NCBI GenBank assembly: GCA_002081555.1
Contig: KV921212.1
Location: 1-47,064, forward strand
Direction: 5' to 3'
Length of the DNA: 47,064 bases
From: Protostelium mycophagum
Lineage: Eukaryota; Evosea; Variosea; Protosteliida; Protosteliaceae
The translations under genes and the position numbers were made by a program. The notes beneath the pieces are model-generated. The model was not told the DNA's origin and made no database searches. It saw only the letters and a list, made by a program, of their open reading frames with translations. Each line of letters opens with the position of its first letter. Position 1 is the stretch's first letter. Shown one piece after another: positions 9,501 to 21,032 of the stretch.

Positions 9501-12500
9501 ACCCCAGTGAACAATTCAAAATTCAAATGATTCGAAAATCTCGCACATGTCATCTACAACGCGTCAAAGTTTTTACGAGCATCTACAACGCGACAAACAC
9601 TGACTGAGTATCAGCGCACCCTTCCTCTTGCCGAAATCGTTTCCGAGAGAACATGCGGAAATCCATTTTTTGTCAATGTTTTTTTAAATAATTTGGCCGC
9701 CGAAGGGCTCTTGACATTTCAAAGCAGCAATGGAATCTGGGTATGGAGTACGGAACAAATCAAATCTAAGCAGATCACTGACAATGTGGTGAGATATCTT
9801 ACGTGTCGACCTGTCATTTTGATGTGGTTATTTTCAGTATTATTGGTTGTAATATTCGCGTGAATATAAATATCCATCAGATGGTCAAACTGTCATTCTT
9901 GTGGCTATTTTTAGACTCATGTGTTACACAAATATTCAATATAAATCTCCATCAGATGGTCAAACTGTCATTGTTTTGGCTATTTTTAGACTCATGCGTT
10001 ACACAAATATTCACAATATAAATGTCCATCAGATGATGATGTGATGACAGGTGCACATGATGATGGATAGAATAAAGAGGTTGAATACGTCAACACAGAG
10101 GTCATTGTCTTTGGCTTCTGCAATCGGAAACGTATTTGATCTAAAATCACTCGCCACGATATCTAAATCATCGTTGGAAGAGTTGAAGGCAAATGTGAGG
10201 CCTGCTGTCATGGGTGAGATATCTCAAGTGACGAGTTATGACGTCATCATTTTCTCTGTGCACAAATATTTGTGCCCGCGTAGTTTGTCGATAATACGAT
10301 TTTGTGTCACAAAGCCACAAGTAATTTATTATTTAAAAAATCTCGAAATTATAATATATCCGATAAATTTCGCTGAAATTTCCAGATGACCTTCTACAAC
10401 CCGTGGGGGAGGAAACCCCCATCTTCTTCAGCAACATCGATCTACAACAAGACATGGAACAATGCAAACTGAGATTTCTTCACGACCGAATACAACAGGC
10501 AGCGTATGAGCTGACGCCCATAGAGGACAGGCCCTCTATCCACCTCATGATAGGAAGAAATATGCTGGAAGTAACACCTGTCGCACAGTTGGATGACGTT
10601 TTGTTCGACATCATGAGTCATTTCAAGGTCGCCATGCACCTCATTGTAGATCCAGAGGAGCGATTACGTATGGCCAGATTATATTGTAGGGCCGCGGGCA
10701 GAGCCAAAAAGAGTAACGCGGTAAGTGTCGGGACGGAGTACGCTAGTTACGCAATCGCCTTGTTGCCCCCTGACCACTGGGAATCACAGTACGAACTATC
10801 TCTCGAGATCTATAAGGTGGGATTTTTCACGAAATTTCACTGGATTTTCTGACACTTGTTACGGCAGAGGGAAGATTTATTTCGTGACAAGTTTCATCTT
10901 TTTAAAAATCTTGTTTTTGAAGAGATATGTGTTGTAGATACGATTGTAGATTTCACATTCTGATGAAAAACCGTAGTTACGTATCATATGTGAGAACCTC
11001 TGTGGAAGATTTGAAGAGTCTGAGACCTTATATCCCCTCGTCATCTCAAAATGTCGCACACTCCGAGATACGACATCAGTCTACCAGATCAAGATATCTC
11101 AATACGAGGCACAACAGAGATACGTTCCCGCCATTTCTGCGTGTATAGAATGTCTCAAGTTTTATGGACTTAGCATCATCGAGCCTGATGCCAGTGATGA
11201 AGAGGTCCACAAGCATCTGCAAATACAAGTAGCAGCGATGAATGAATACACCAAGACCCGCGATGTGAACTTTCCACGAATTTTCACTGACATTTCACGG
11301 AATTTTCTGAGACATTTCCAGGTGGCCGACCTCTACAACGCGCCAATTATGCAGAGTGAAGAACAGAGGACGGTGTTGGAGCTGTTGACGATGATGTGGG
11401 CCCCGAACTATTGTATTTGCAGGAAATATTACATGGCAATGTTTTCAACAATCGCATTCAACTGGACTTTGAGATACGGAATCAGCGACGTGAGTTTGAA
11501 ATTTGAAAATTGGAATTTGGCGGGATTTTTTTGATTTTTTTAACGTATAACTGCAAAGCAATAAAATTACAAAATGATCAAAGACATCCTTGCGGCAAAG
11601 CCGCTGCTACATTTTAAAATTCTCCCGCCATTTATTAAACATCAAATTTTCCCGCCATTTATGATTTTTAAACATCAAATTTTCCCGCCATTTATGAATT
11701 TCAGGCATCTTCCGTTGCCATGTGCAACTGGTCCTTTTCCAGTGGAGACATAGATGTGGATCCAAAGTTTGCATATGAGATCGGAACACTCGGTTGCTCT
11801 CTACTAGAGACGCATATAAATGAGCCCTTGAGACACAAATGCTACTTCACTTATAGCATCGGAATCAGTGCGAGGGTGGGTCACGACGTCATCATGAGAT
11901 GTCATCACATGCAATAATATATGTCATGATCTAATTTTTTTCATGCTGTCATATGACACATCAATGCAGACGTGACATTGACATGTGACAGATGATGCCT
12001 TTATCTCACACTTTCACACTGCTGGATCGAGCTTTTGATGGAGCTATTGAGAATGGGGATAACACAACCGCAACCTACCTCTGTCACAACATCGTCAGTC
12101 ACCGCTACTACCGGTAATTCTCCTCGAAATTTCACCGAAATTTCGCTCAAAATCCCAGCGGACAGCGCCTGACAGATCTGAATGCCATCAAGAAGATCAA
12201 ATACGCATTCGCGGAGAAGCACAGTGAAGTCATTTATTTTTATTCCATTGCGGCATCCTGGGCAATGTCTTATCATCTCGGGGATTTCCCTTGTACGGAA
12301 GACGAATATGTCTCTAAAAATATAAATTATGCCGCCGTAACGACCAGCTGTTTCTGGGCCGTCAATATACAGGTGAATATATTATATTTTGGAAATGATC
12401 TGTCTGTGACCGCGAAATTTCGGGGAAAATTGTGCATCTTCAAAAATTTTTCTGTTTTTTACAAATTTTTTTATTTTTTGAAAAAATATTGTAAGAAAAA

Positions 12501-15500
12501 ATTTCGAAAAAAATTTCCGTCTAAAAATAACCACCAGTCTAAAAATAACCACATCCCGTCTCCTTAACAACCGCAGGTCGCCATGTGGGAAGACAACCGC
12601 GACTTGAATCGCCTCCACAAGTTGATCCAAAAATCCGAGGAGGTTGGCACGGATGGGATCACGGGAATATACACACAGACAGAGACCACTTTTGCTCTTG
12701 CTATGGTGATCATGAATATATTAGAATACGGTGGCGATGGATGTGAGTTTTATTCGATATATTGGATTTTTTGGTATGGATGTCTTAGTTGCCCGTGTTC
12801 ATTGCGGCAGAGCCGCAATACAGGATTGAAGAATCCTTCTGATATCATTTTTTCAAACACTAAAAATATATTTATTTTATAATGAAATTGGAAAAATAAT
12901 ATAAAATAAAAATTTATTAAATATAATTGGAACATCTCAACTTCACGTTCCATCACAAATTCCACGACATTTCACTGAAATTTCGCAGTGGACGACGCAA
13001 AACGACAACACCACATACAAAAGCTGGAAGAGCACATATCCACAATAGCTCGAGAGGCCAAACTATGCCCCTCTAGTAATGAGCATAAGTATATGATATT
13101 GCTGGGAAGAAGAAGTAAGATGGAGGGTAAGGTGATGGAGGCGGTGGTCCATTTCAACAAGGCTGCGGAGTCTGCTTTTAATAGCGGAGTTACGCAGGTG
13201 AGATATCTGATGTGATTGTCATGTCATTTGTGACGTCTTGAATTTTTCTGCGAAAATTCGAAATGTCGTATTGAAATTTCAAATTCACAAAGTTAATTAA
13301 AAAAATATTTTTAGAGTCAAAAGAATTATTTAATATTATATTTTTATATTAGAGAGTCTGATGAGGACCAGTATGAGGCCTTTGCGAACGAACTCGCTGG
13401 CCGCACTTGGTATGAGATGGGGCAACATAAATACGCAAAGACACACATAGAGGACGCGCTCTTTCTCTACCGCGAATGGGGTTCTGTCACAAAAGAACAA
13501 CAACTGTCCAGAGATTTCACCTTCATGTCAAACATCGGGCAGACATACGAGATCGGGGTGGTCCGAAACAGCCCGATGGTCGGTTCCAGGAACGGGCTCA
13601 AAAATTTGGGCAATAACAACAGTATGGATGTGGACCGGAGTCCGAATTCTCCGGGATCTGATACAGAAGGGATTGACTTGAAGGTTCGATTTACATCGTT
13701 GTAGATCGTCGGATTCTTATATTTTTTTCGTTAAAAAGATTTTCCTCGTTTTAGATGAGATCACTAAGATATCTCAGGTGATGGCCAAGGTGTCAGAAGC
13801 GACATCTTCAGAATTGACATTGGAGCAATTGTTGGACGCAATGATGAAGCTAATCATAGAGAATGCGGGCGCATCCAAAGGAATTTATTTATTGGCAGAG
13901 GTGAATTTATTTCTATTTTTTGTATATAAAATGTAATGAAAAATTCAAAAATGAAATTTTCCCGCCAAATTTGTAATGGATGTAGTCTAATGAAGAACTC
14001 TTGATCGTTGCCGAAGGGGACGTCGAAAAGACTGAGGTGAGATTTTCCCGCCAAATTCGAAATTCAAATTTCAAACAGGTAGATCTGCGCGCGGTCCCGC
14101 TGGCCAGCCTATTGAACTACCCACATTCAATAATCAACTATGTTGCCAGAACAAAAGAGACTGTTATCATCGGGGATGTCAACCGCAAGGTCAGCATACC
14201 TCGAAATTTCGTGGAAAATTCACGGAAATTCCAGACGGGTCCGTTGTCATTCGACACATGTCACTACATACAGAACAGTGACATCAAGTCGATACTATGC
14301 GCACCTGTCATGAGGAATAACAAATTTAAAGGGATAATATACCTGGAAAATAACATCGTGACAGACGCATTCAACGACCAGCGCGTGAAGGTATTATTTT
14401 ATTTTACAACATTTTAATATCGCGTTTTATATCTTGATTCTACTGCGAAAACAACATCTCAATTTTTATGATTACCAACACAACATATTGATTTTATTTA
14501 AAGATTATCTTATGCAATAGAATTTTTATCTGCGGCTTCGCCGCAGCACAGCCTGTGTCTATCCGCATTTAAATTTATTTTATTTTATTTCATTTTATTA
14601 TTCTGATCGTTGACAGGTAGTGAATGTGACTGCAGTACAAATCGCAATACAAATGGACAACGCGAAGTTTTCACAACTGTTAGACTCCGAAAAAAGGTAT
14701 AGACAACTGGCGACCGAGTTGGAGGTGAATTTTCGATGAAATTTCACGGAGATTTCTGAAACAAAATCAGGTGGTTAAGAAGGGATTGGAAGAGTTTATT
14801 GACGTGTTGTGTCACGGTAAGTTGACGCGATTCTTCTCGTTAACTTGTGCTGATTTTCCCAGAATTACGTAACCCACTCAACGGTATTTATGGCAGGTAA
14901 AATTTTTAATTTAATTCTCGTCCATCTACAACACCCGAAATTTCACTGAAATTTCACAGTAAACAACTGATGGAAGCCCAACTCGAAGTCTTGAGAGCAC
15001 GGATTCTGCCACATATGGACACGCTTAAGGCGGATAACATCATAGAGAGTATAAATGACATTGCAGATATGCTTTCTGCAGTGTCTATTTCAGCGGACCA
15101 TCTCAAGGTGAGGATTTTTCGATTTTTCATTCTGTAAACCAGAATTTCCAAACAATTAAATTTTTTTGACAATTTTTTCAGGAATTTTTCAGATTTATTT
15201 GATTTAATATTCTGTTTTATTCGATTAAAATTTATTTTTTAAATATTCTAATTGCATTAGGACATTGTAGATACAGTCCTCACCGCCTCCATGTTGGAAA
15301 ATTCTGCGATTAAGCTGAAGAATATTCCATTCAATCCACAGCAAGTCATCGACAAAGTGGCCATCATGTACAAGGCCAAATTGATGGAGAAGGGTGAGTT
15401 TCCCACGAGTTTTTCGCGAGTTTTCTCTGACAAGTGTCAGGTCTGACGTTCACTATCGACGCGCCAAATGACGACTTGTGCGTAATCGGGGACCCCTACC

Positions 15501-16813
15501 GAATCAGTCAGGTAGATTTCATTGAAATTTTCTTTTTTCACATGAAATTTCAAACGTTCTCATCTTATGGGAAAACAACTACAGAAATCTTAACGTGTAC
15601 GTCACGGATATTACCGCGTTTATTGGTCTCGAAACGTCCGATTGCCTTTTTATCCTTGCGTTGCAAAGTTTAAATTATGGTTTAGGGTTTAGAATAAAAA
15701 TTCAAGAACATTCAGGTACTGATCAATATCGTATCCAACTCCATCAAGTTTATGGAGAAAGGAGGACTCACCATCATCCACACCGCCTCTCAAGAGGCAA
15801 ATAACAAGGTGAATTTTCTACAAAAAATATATAAAAATATAAACATATTTTTAATTTTTCAGGTGAAACTCGAATTCACAGTGAGGGATACGGGCATCGG
15901 CTTGACCCAACAAGAGATATCCAAACTATTTCAACCCTTTGTACAAGCTAATTCGACCATCTACAACAAGTATGGTGGGTCAGGACTGGGTCTCAAGATC
16001 TCAAAGGTGAAATTCCCGTGAAATTTCACGTTAAATCTCAATTTTACCAGGAAATCATCGAGTTGATGGAGGGCGACATACACCTTGAGAGCCAGAAAGG
16101 TCATATCTCTTCGCGAAATTTCACTGAAATCTCCCAGGTGTCGGCACAGATTGTAAATTCTTCGTGATGTGTGTCCTTTCTGAACATCCAAATCCGCAAG
16201 GCCCCTCACCAAGCGCAAGAAAAAGGGCCCTGTCAGTGTCTGCCACCGACATCGATATGAAGAAACTAAAGGCTGTGGGAACGAAGAAACACATCCTCGT
16301 TGTAGAAGACAACTTGATCAACCAGAAACTTCTCAGAAAAATCTTGGAATCGGAAGGGTATACGACAGAAGTCGCAGAGAATGGAAAAATTGCATTTGAA
16401 AAGGTATTTATTTTGTTTAAATATTTTTGTTTAAATATTTTTGTTTATATTTTTATTCGTGAATATTTCTCATCTTTTGTAGATACAGAACGCTTACGGC
16501 ATGAATCATCAATTTGACGCGGTTCTCATGGATTTTGAGATGCCAATTATGAACGGCATAGAGTCCACACAAAAAATCAGGCAATTTGAGGTGGAGAACA
16601 CCATCGAACCCGTCACCATCATCGGTAAGTCCCGGGTTCAATCCCACCCACAACTCGAAACTAAAATCCGCAGGGGTGTCGGCGAATGCGAGGAATACGC
16701 ATTTGCAGACTGCAAAAGGCATCGGAATGAACGGATATGTCACGAAGCCATTTCAAAAAAACGATATATTCAACGCAATAGAGAGTTCTACTGGGAAGAC
16801 GGTGATCGATTAG
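6586..16813 (+). CDS. giant hybrid histidine kinase: pseudokinase-ATPase-GAF-HK-receiver (class X-like)
   Basis: A single multi-exon gene, about 2,000 aa by estimate. It matches fungal Chk1/Phk1-type (class X) and cyanobacterial HstK-type sensors. First exons: 6586-6768, 6889-7068, 7117-7351, 7467-7531, 7759-7848, 7900-7970, 8068-8182. Domains in order: kinase-like lobe (6667-8180); AAA-type ATPase with Walker A SGYSGIGKT (near 8350-8465) and Walker B VVFLDDLQ (near 8920); a long helical region (10-13.7 kb); GAF (13.8-14.7 kb); HisKA with CHELRNPLNGI (about 14.8-14.9 kb); HATPase with NIVSNSIKF, RDTGIGL and GGSGLGL (15.7-16.0 kb); receiver with VVEDN, MDFEMP and TKP (16.29-16.81 kb). All phosphotransfer residues are present. 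The kinase lobe has IHLALSPSH where HRDxxxxN is expected, so it is probably catalytically dead. Likely a cytosolic, stress-sensing start of a His-Asp relay. The start is the first ATG giving MTGSSTSTGS; the frame is open further upstream. Confidence 0.92.
9295..9495. repeat. AT-rich degenerate tandem repeat in a kinase intron
   Basis: About seven irregular copies of a unit near 25 nt built on TTTTTGTTGTAAATTT and TTTTTATTTTTTG. It lies wholly inside the intron after the exon ending at 9279. It looks like simple expansion of low-complexity intron sequence. Confidence 0.7.
9845..10035. repeat. tandem repeat, 75-77 bp unit, about 2.5 copies
   Basis: The word CCATCAGATG recurs at 9874, 9949 and 10026. 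The sequence between copies is nearly the same and includes GGTCAAACTGTCATT, GGCTATTTTTAGACTCATG and TTACACAAATATTC. Spacing is 75 then 77 bp with few mismatches, so the duplication is recent. It lies in the intron just before the exon beginning VHMMMDRIKR. Confidence 0.85.
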
Positions 16814-16902
16814 CTGAGGAATTACCGGCAGTGCGCCACAAAGCATCAGCATCGCGAACCGTAAATAAACAATTTTAGTGTGATACTACGTCCCGAACGA
16901 TT

Positions 16903-17319
16903 TCATTTAAAAATGGACTCACAAGATTTGATCAGGTTTTGAGGCCAGTGAACATGTGCTGGCATCAACTCGGGTGCAACCTCTTTCATATAGTTGAAGA
17001 TAGAGAAGATCTTTTTCTCTGCATCATCTCCTCCGGTGACCTCTCTCATCTGCTTCATAGCGCAAGCACCCTCCAGAACCACTTTTCTTTCGCTGCACTG
17101 CTTAGAAACACAGAGATAAACTTTCAGAACACACTCGACAGGGAGCTGACGGACTGAATTCTCGTCTCTGAACGCATCACACATCTTCTGCATTCCATTC
17201 TTGAGAGCCAAAGCGGCTGGAACTCTGACCGTAAATGTGTCGGCTGCTTTCTGCATATTCTTCTCTATGTTTCTTGGAAAGAACTTTGTCTTCTTATTGA
17301 CGCCACGGGTGCGAGTCAT
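16903..17319 (-). CDS. hypothetical basic protein, 138 aa
   Basis: An open frame on the minus strand ends at 16903, converging on the kinase gene that stops at 16813. The start is taken at MTRTRGVNKKTKFFPRNIEK; an in-frame ATG 20 codons upstream is possible. The N-terminal 20 residues are strongly basic. The remainder is mixed and soluble-looking (KMCDAFRDENSVRQLPVECV). It has no membrane segment, repeat or known motif. Its length without introns is unusual for this window. No family is recognised. Confidence 0.5.
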   Translation of the reverse strand: MTRTRGVNKKTKFFPRNIEKNMQKAADTFTVRVPAALALKNGMQKMCDAFRDENSVRQLPVECVLKVYLCVSKQCSERKVVLEGACAMKQMREVTGGDDAEKKIFSIFNYMKEVAPELMPAHVHWPQNLIKSCESIFK

Positions 17320-17378
17320 TCCTGCTTTATGTATTTTGAGTGAAATTGTGATTTTACAATCTCTTGTCAAAGTCCGCA

Positions 17379-17591
17379 CTATCTGTACATAAAATAAGAT
17401 TGATACCCAATGATAGAGCCATCACAATCTAAAACAACTTCGCAGTGTGTTGACTTTTCATCAGACGTTGATCTAGAATGTGTAAAATGTACATTCACTT
17501 GGTTCAACTCACAAAAATAAGTTAGATGATAAATCAATAGATGATTTGGTGTTGAACCTTTCCAATGAGTGTTTTCATACATCTCTCTCAT
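17379..17591 (-). CDS. weak candidate ORF, 70 aa
   Basis: Minus-strand ORF from MREMYENTHWKGSTPNHLL to a TAG. It partly overlaps the upstream extension of the 16903-17319 gene in another frame. The C-terminal part (HCEVVLDCDGSIIGYQSY) has protein-like composition. It might be a 5' exon of that gene, but no clean donor/acceptor pair joins them. Low confidence. Confidence 0.2.
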   Translation of the reverse strand: MREMYENTHWKGSTPNHLLIYHLTYFCELNQVNVHFTHSRSTSDEKSTHCEVVLDCDGSIIGYQSYFMYR

Positions 17592-17904
17592 TAGTAAAAA
17601 AGCTCAGGGTTCAAGAACATTTATTATTCTAATTTTCATGACTTTTGCTCTTTGCAGGCCATGTTAAAATTGCGAGAAACAACGTCTTGAGATATCATCA
17701 CTTCTTCCTAATATCGTGACATGCAATTGGTTGTTTGAGCAGAAAAAAGGGTTTTTTGCCTTTGAGATGTTCAACTGTTGGGCCTGAACCACCTGTTTTT
17801 ACTTGGAGGGAGAGACAGCTTCTACAGTGAATGTACATATGACGTGGCCGCTAATTTCGGCACCACAAGGATTGGCTCTCTGGCGGCCATGCTGGTGGGT
17901 ACGA
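17592..17904. other. unresolved stretch with one exon-like plus-strand frame
   Basis: Between 17790 and 17924 the plus strand reads LGGRDSFYSECTYDVAANFG and continues for about 18 residues before a stop. Its composition resembles a real exon, but no start, family or splice partner was found. It may be a gene fragment. The rest of the stretch shows nothing I can name. Confidence 0.25.
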
Positions 17905-18413
17905 TTAATTGTACCTCATAGAAGGATCTACACGAGGATCTGCCAATAGTATCCGTACCGATTCCTCACAGCCCCTCCTGCAAGCGTTTCGCAGCGCTTT
18001 GTTGTTATTGTCCGACGGATCTACGCGAGGATCAGTGAGCAAGAGCCGAACTATCTCCGGATGGCCGAACCGTGCTGCCGATTGGAGGGCCAGATTGTTC
18101 TCGGCAGCTGGATTGACACGATCACTTGCAATCAGAAGGCGAAAGGTACCAGATTGATGGCCTTGAATGGCTTCTGCTAATGGTTTTCTGTCGTTTGCCA
18201 AATCAAGTCGTGGATCGGCTAATATCATCCGCACTCCTTCTATATAGCCCCCGACTGCCGCTGAACTTAAGGCTTCATTGATTTCGGCAGGATTTGAACG
18301 AGCAAGCAAGAATCTCGCCAAATCAAGCTTTCTATTGCACAAGGCTTTTACCAGATGCTTAATACGGATGACAAAGAAGGTATCAACTGAAATTGATCGT
18401 AAGTGAATCGTGT
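17905..18413 (-). pseudogene. ankyrin-repeat gene, 5'-truncated or missing its first exon
   Basis: An open minus-strand frame ends at 17905 (DPSMRYN then stop). It contains four or more ankyrin-like units: EGVRMILADPRLDLANDRKP, SGTFRLLIASDRVNP, HPEIVRLLLTDPRVDPSDNN and ESVRILLADPRVDPS. The LLLxDPRVDPS phrase is typical of large ankyrin families in some amoebae. The N-terminal part (ISVDTFFVIRIKHLVKALCN) resembles the leader before such repeats. The frame has no ATG. It opens directly out of the inverted repeat at 18416-18537, so the 5' end may have been lost or displaced there. An undetected upstream exon is the alternative. Confidence 0.6.
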
Positions 18414-18415
18414 CG

Positions 18416-18537
18416 TCCCCGTTGCGTCGTCAACAGTGGAAATAGGGGTTAATCTCCGATATCATCTGCGGTAAGAAGCGCAACTTTCGCTTTAACCGCT
18501 ATTTCCGATCCCGATGTTTGTGACGACGCAACGTTTG
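18416..18537. repeat. MITE-like inverted-repeat element, about 120 bp
   Basis: Outer arms GTTGCGTCGTCA (18421-18432) and TGACGACGCAAC (18521-18532) are perfect 12-bp complements. Inner arms GGAAATAGGGGTTAA (18438-18452) and TTAACCGCTATTTCC (18492-18506) pair at 14 of 15. The outer pairing extends to CCCC/GGGG with a small indel. The structure suggests a foldback or MITE element. No clear target-site duplication is visible. Confidence 0.65.
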
Positions 18538-19090
18538 GGGCATGATGTGACTCACCAACACTTCTCCAGGTCTGACAAGTGCTGCCCAATCAGACGTATA
18601 TTCTCTCTCGACTGAGCGCGACTGCTGGGGCTCTCTTTCCTGTCGCAGTGTCCACCAGCACCATCTGCAAAATCTTGCAGGTGATGTCACTCGACCCAGT
18701 GAACAACCCCTTAGTCTCCGGCATCGAAGATCTCGTCATCGTTTGTATCATACTTCTTTCGATAATAAATAAGCAACACCCGGTCACAGCTATCTTTGAA
18801 GGTGACCTGTTTAAAATTTAATTTTATAAAGGTGGGAAAGATATTTGTGGCAATCAGGATAAAGAGCTGAGATGCTTAAACAATGAATACCTTGACTTTT
18901 TAAATCACTATGATTCTTGCCAATTAGCAGCAACCGGCGCACGCGATTTTAAGTGTGCTTGGCACGTTCGGAGCATTAGTAGCAGCCGGCTCACGGTAGT
19001 TACCGTGAATTCTAACCGCTAAAAGTTCAAAGTGCCCACAAAATACTTTAGAATCTACAACACAAAATCAAAACTGTACAACTTTATTTC
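18538..19090. other. unresolved stretch; short hydrophobic exon-like frame and a hairpin
   Basis: Between about 18700 and 18790 the minus strand reads LLIYYRKKYDTNDDEIFDAG before a stop, while the plus strand reads GIEDLVIVCIILLSIINK. One of these may be the end of a membrane protein, but neither extends convincingly. A perfect palindrome, TCACGGTA-GT-TACCGTGA, lies at 18991-19008. Two similar short phrases (AGCAGCAACCGGCGCACG and AGCAGCCGGCTCACGG) precede it. Confidence 0.4.
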
Positions 19091-20891
19091 TCACTGAAAA
19101 ATATATCTCCTTGTGTCAATCTCAGTGTAAGCTCGTACCAAGAAGATACAGAGCACGAAAACGAGTAGAACGGCCCAACCAAATTTCCGGATGACCTTGT
19201 ATAGAGTGTCTTCTATTTGTGTGGAGGGTTGTGCTCGTGTCAGTGTATGTTCGCTGTGTTGTTGCGTTTTGCGGAGGTGGATGTGCGTGAGTAACTTTTG
19301 TATATTTATTCTCATGCGGTGTTTCTGATCGAGATGTTGCTGTTTATTTCAGTTTAAATTTTCACATCTTGTATGATGTTTTTAGAAAGGAATCTACATC
19401 GTTGTAGACTGACCTGTTTCTCCTCGGTCAGGCGTCTTCGCGTCACCATCAATCGCGCCAGCCTTCCCACCTCATCATCGCAACTGCATGGTCCTTGCAC
19501 CTCCTCAAATTTCAATTGTGAACATAAATCATCTATCTGCTTGATTTGTTCGCTGAAGCCCTTCAAACCCTCCCTACAAACATGTCATCCTCAAATCATC
19601 AAGAATCATGTCAACATGACGTCATATCATACGTACATGTCTCGTAATAACTCGTCATTGCGCAGCCCTCTGTGCCGGTTTTCAGAGTCCAGCTCCAATT
19701 TTTGTGACATGTAAGCCTTCCAGCTCCTCTCCTTCTCCACAAACTCTTTCTCCACGATCTCGTCCCGCCTCCGCCTCTCTTCCGTCTACAATACTCAGGA
19801 TCTAAAAATAGACCGTATCAACCCTCACGTTGTTTTTCAGCTGATGGTTATCGTGACGTAGCCGCACGTTCTCTTCTCTCAAGTCTTTTATGCGGGCAGT
19901 TTGGTCCTCTGAAAGTCCGATTTCACTTTCTCTATTTGCCTTCAATTTATCTACACCGATTATTTTCAACCTCTTAATACACTTGAAATTACACAAAAAA
20001 ACGATCGAAAATATTAAATTTATTATGATTTTGAAAAATAGTAAGGATTATTTTTGAGGATTTACAATTCGAATTACAACTTGCCCATTTTTTTTCTCAT
20101 GCTGGTGATCTTCAGATGGAGATCTCGCATTTCCCCTTTCATCGTGTTGACTTCTGCTTTCTTTTCCTCAAGTTCTGGGGCCACTCTGCGGGCAGAATCG
20201 AGCTCATTCTGTATCTTTCGGAGTCTCTTTTTGAGATCTTCATTCTCTCCACTGATGGCTTGGTTCTGTGCTTCTGTGTATTCTACCAATTCATCTCGTG
20301 TTCTTCGTTGTGATCTGATGATCTCTCCCTCGCTCTCTGACTGATGATTTCAGATGATATTGTATCATGATCATGAACCGATCATATTTTAATGTTCAGC
20401 TGTCATTCATTTTGTGATGTTTGCGCTCAGTCAAAAAGATTTGTACATGGACTTTGATGTATCACCTCGCTAAGTGGACTGGTTATGCTGCTCTGGCTAT
20501 GTCTCAGTGGTGATCGTATGATTGCACCGTTCCTTTTGTCCATTTCTGAAAGTTGATTTGACTGCCGCGAGGGAGCGGCCTGTGTATGTCAGAATGACGA
20601 TCGAGAATTGTTTTGTCGTGAATCTTCTCCAGAAGACAACTTCAAAAACTTTGTCAAATAAAGTGTTGATGACATTACCAGTGTGTAAGCCTCTTGAAGG
20701 ATCATAAATGCCTCCTCTTGTGTATAGACATCTTTTCGAATTCCAGAAGGTAATGATTCTGACATATGAAAAAGGCTCTTAAAGAGGTGTGTGAGTGATT
20801 CATACGATACACAACCCTGATTATCAGAACTCCGCAGGATTAGCTGTCTTAGATTTGAAAATACAGCTCTCTCATCGACTGTTTCTGTCAT
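19091..20891 (-). CDS. tail-anchored coiled-coil protein
   Basis: Seven exons join in frame: 20891-20679, 20579-20466, 20340-20085, 19950-19829, 19784/5-19637, 19573-19414 and 19339-19091 (420 aa). The N-terminal 71 residues form a compact helical region (ERAVFSNLRQLILRSSDNQG). Residues 110-340 are a long coiled coil with typical heptads (QNELDSARRVAPELEEKKAE). The C-terminus has a single hydrophobic helix (WAVLLVFVLCIFLVRAY) only about 12 residues from the end, so this is a tail-anchored protein of an endomembrane or mitochondrial surface. A golgin- or tether-like role is inference. The exon 3 donor appears to be GC (G|GCAAGT), the only choice that keeps the frame into DKLKANRESE. No family is assigned. 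Confidence 0.75.
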
Positions 20892-21032
20892 TCTTAACTC
20901 ATTGGTTTCTGTTTTTGTGGAGTCTGCTCACTTTTCTCAAAAACGTCAACGGATTTTCCCGCCAAATTTAAATTACAAACGGCCGTTTTTAATCCACAAA
21001 TAATCAATCAGATGCGACATCATGATCCTTTA

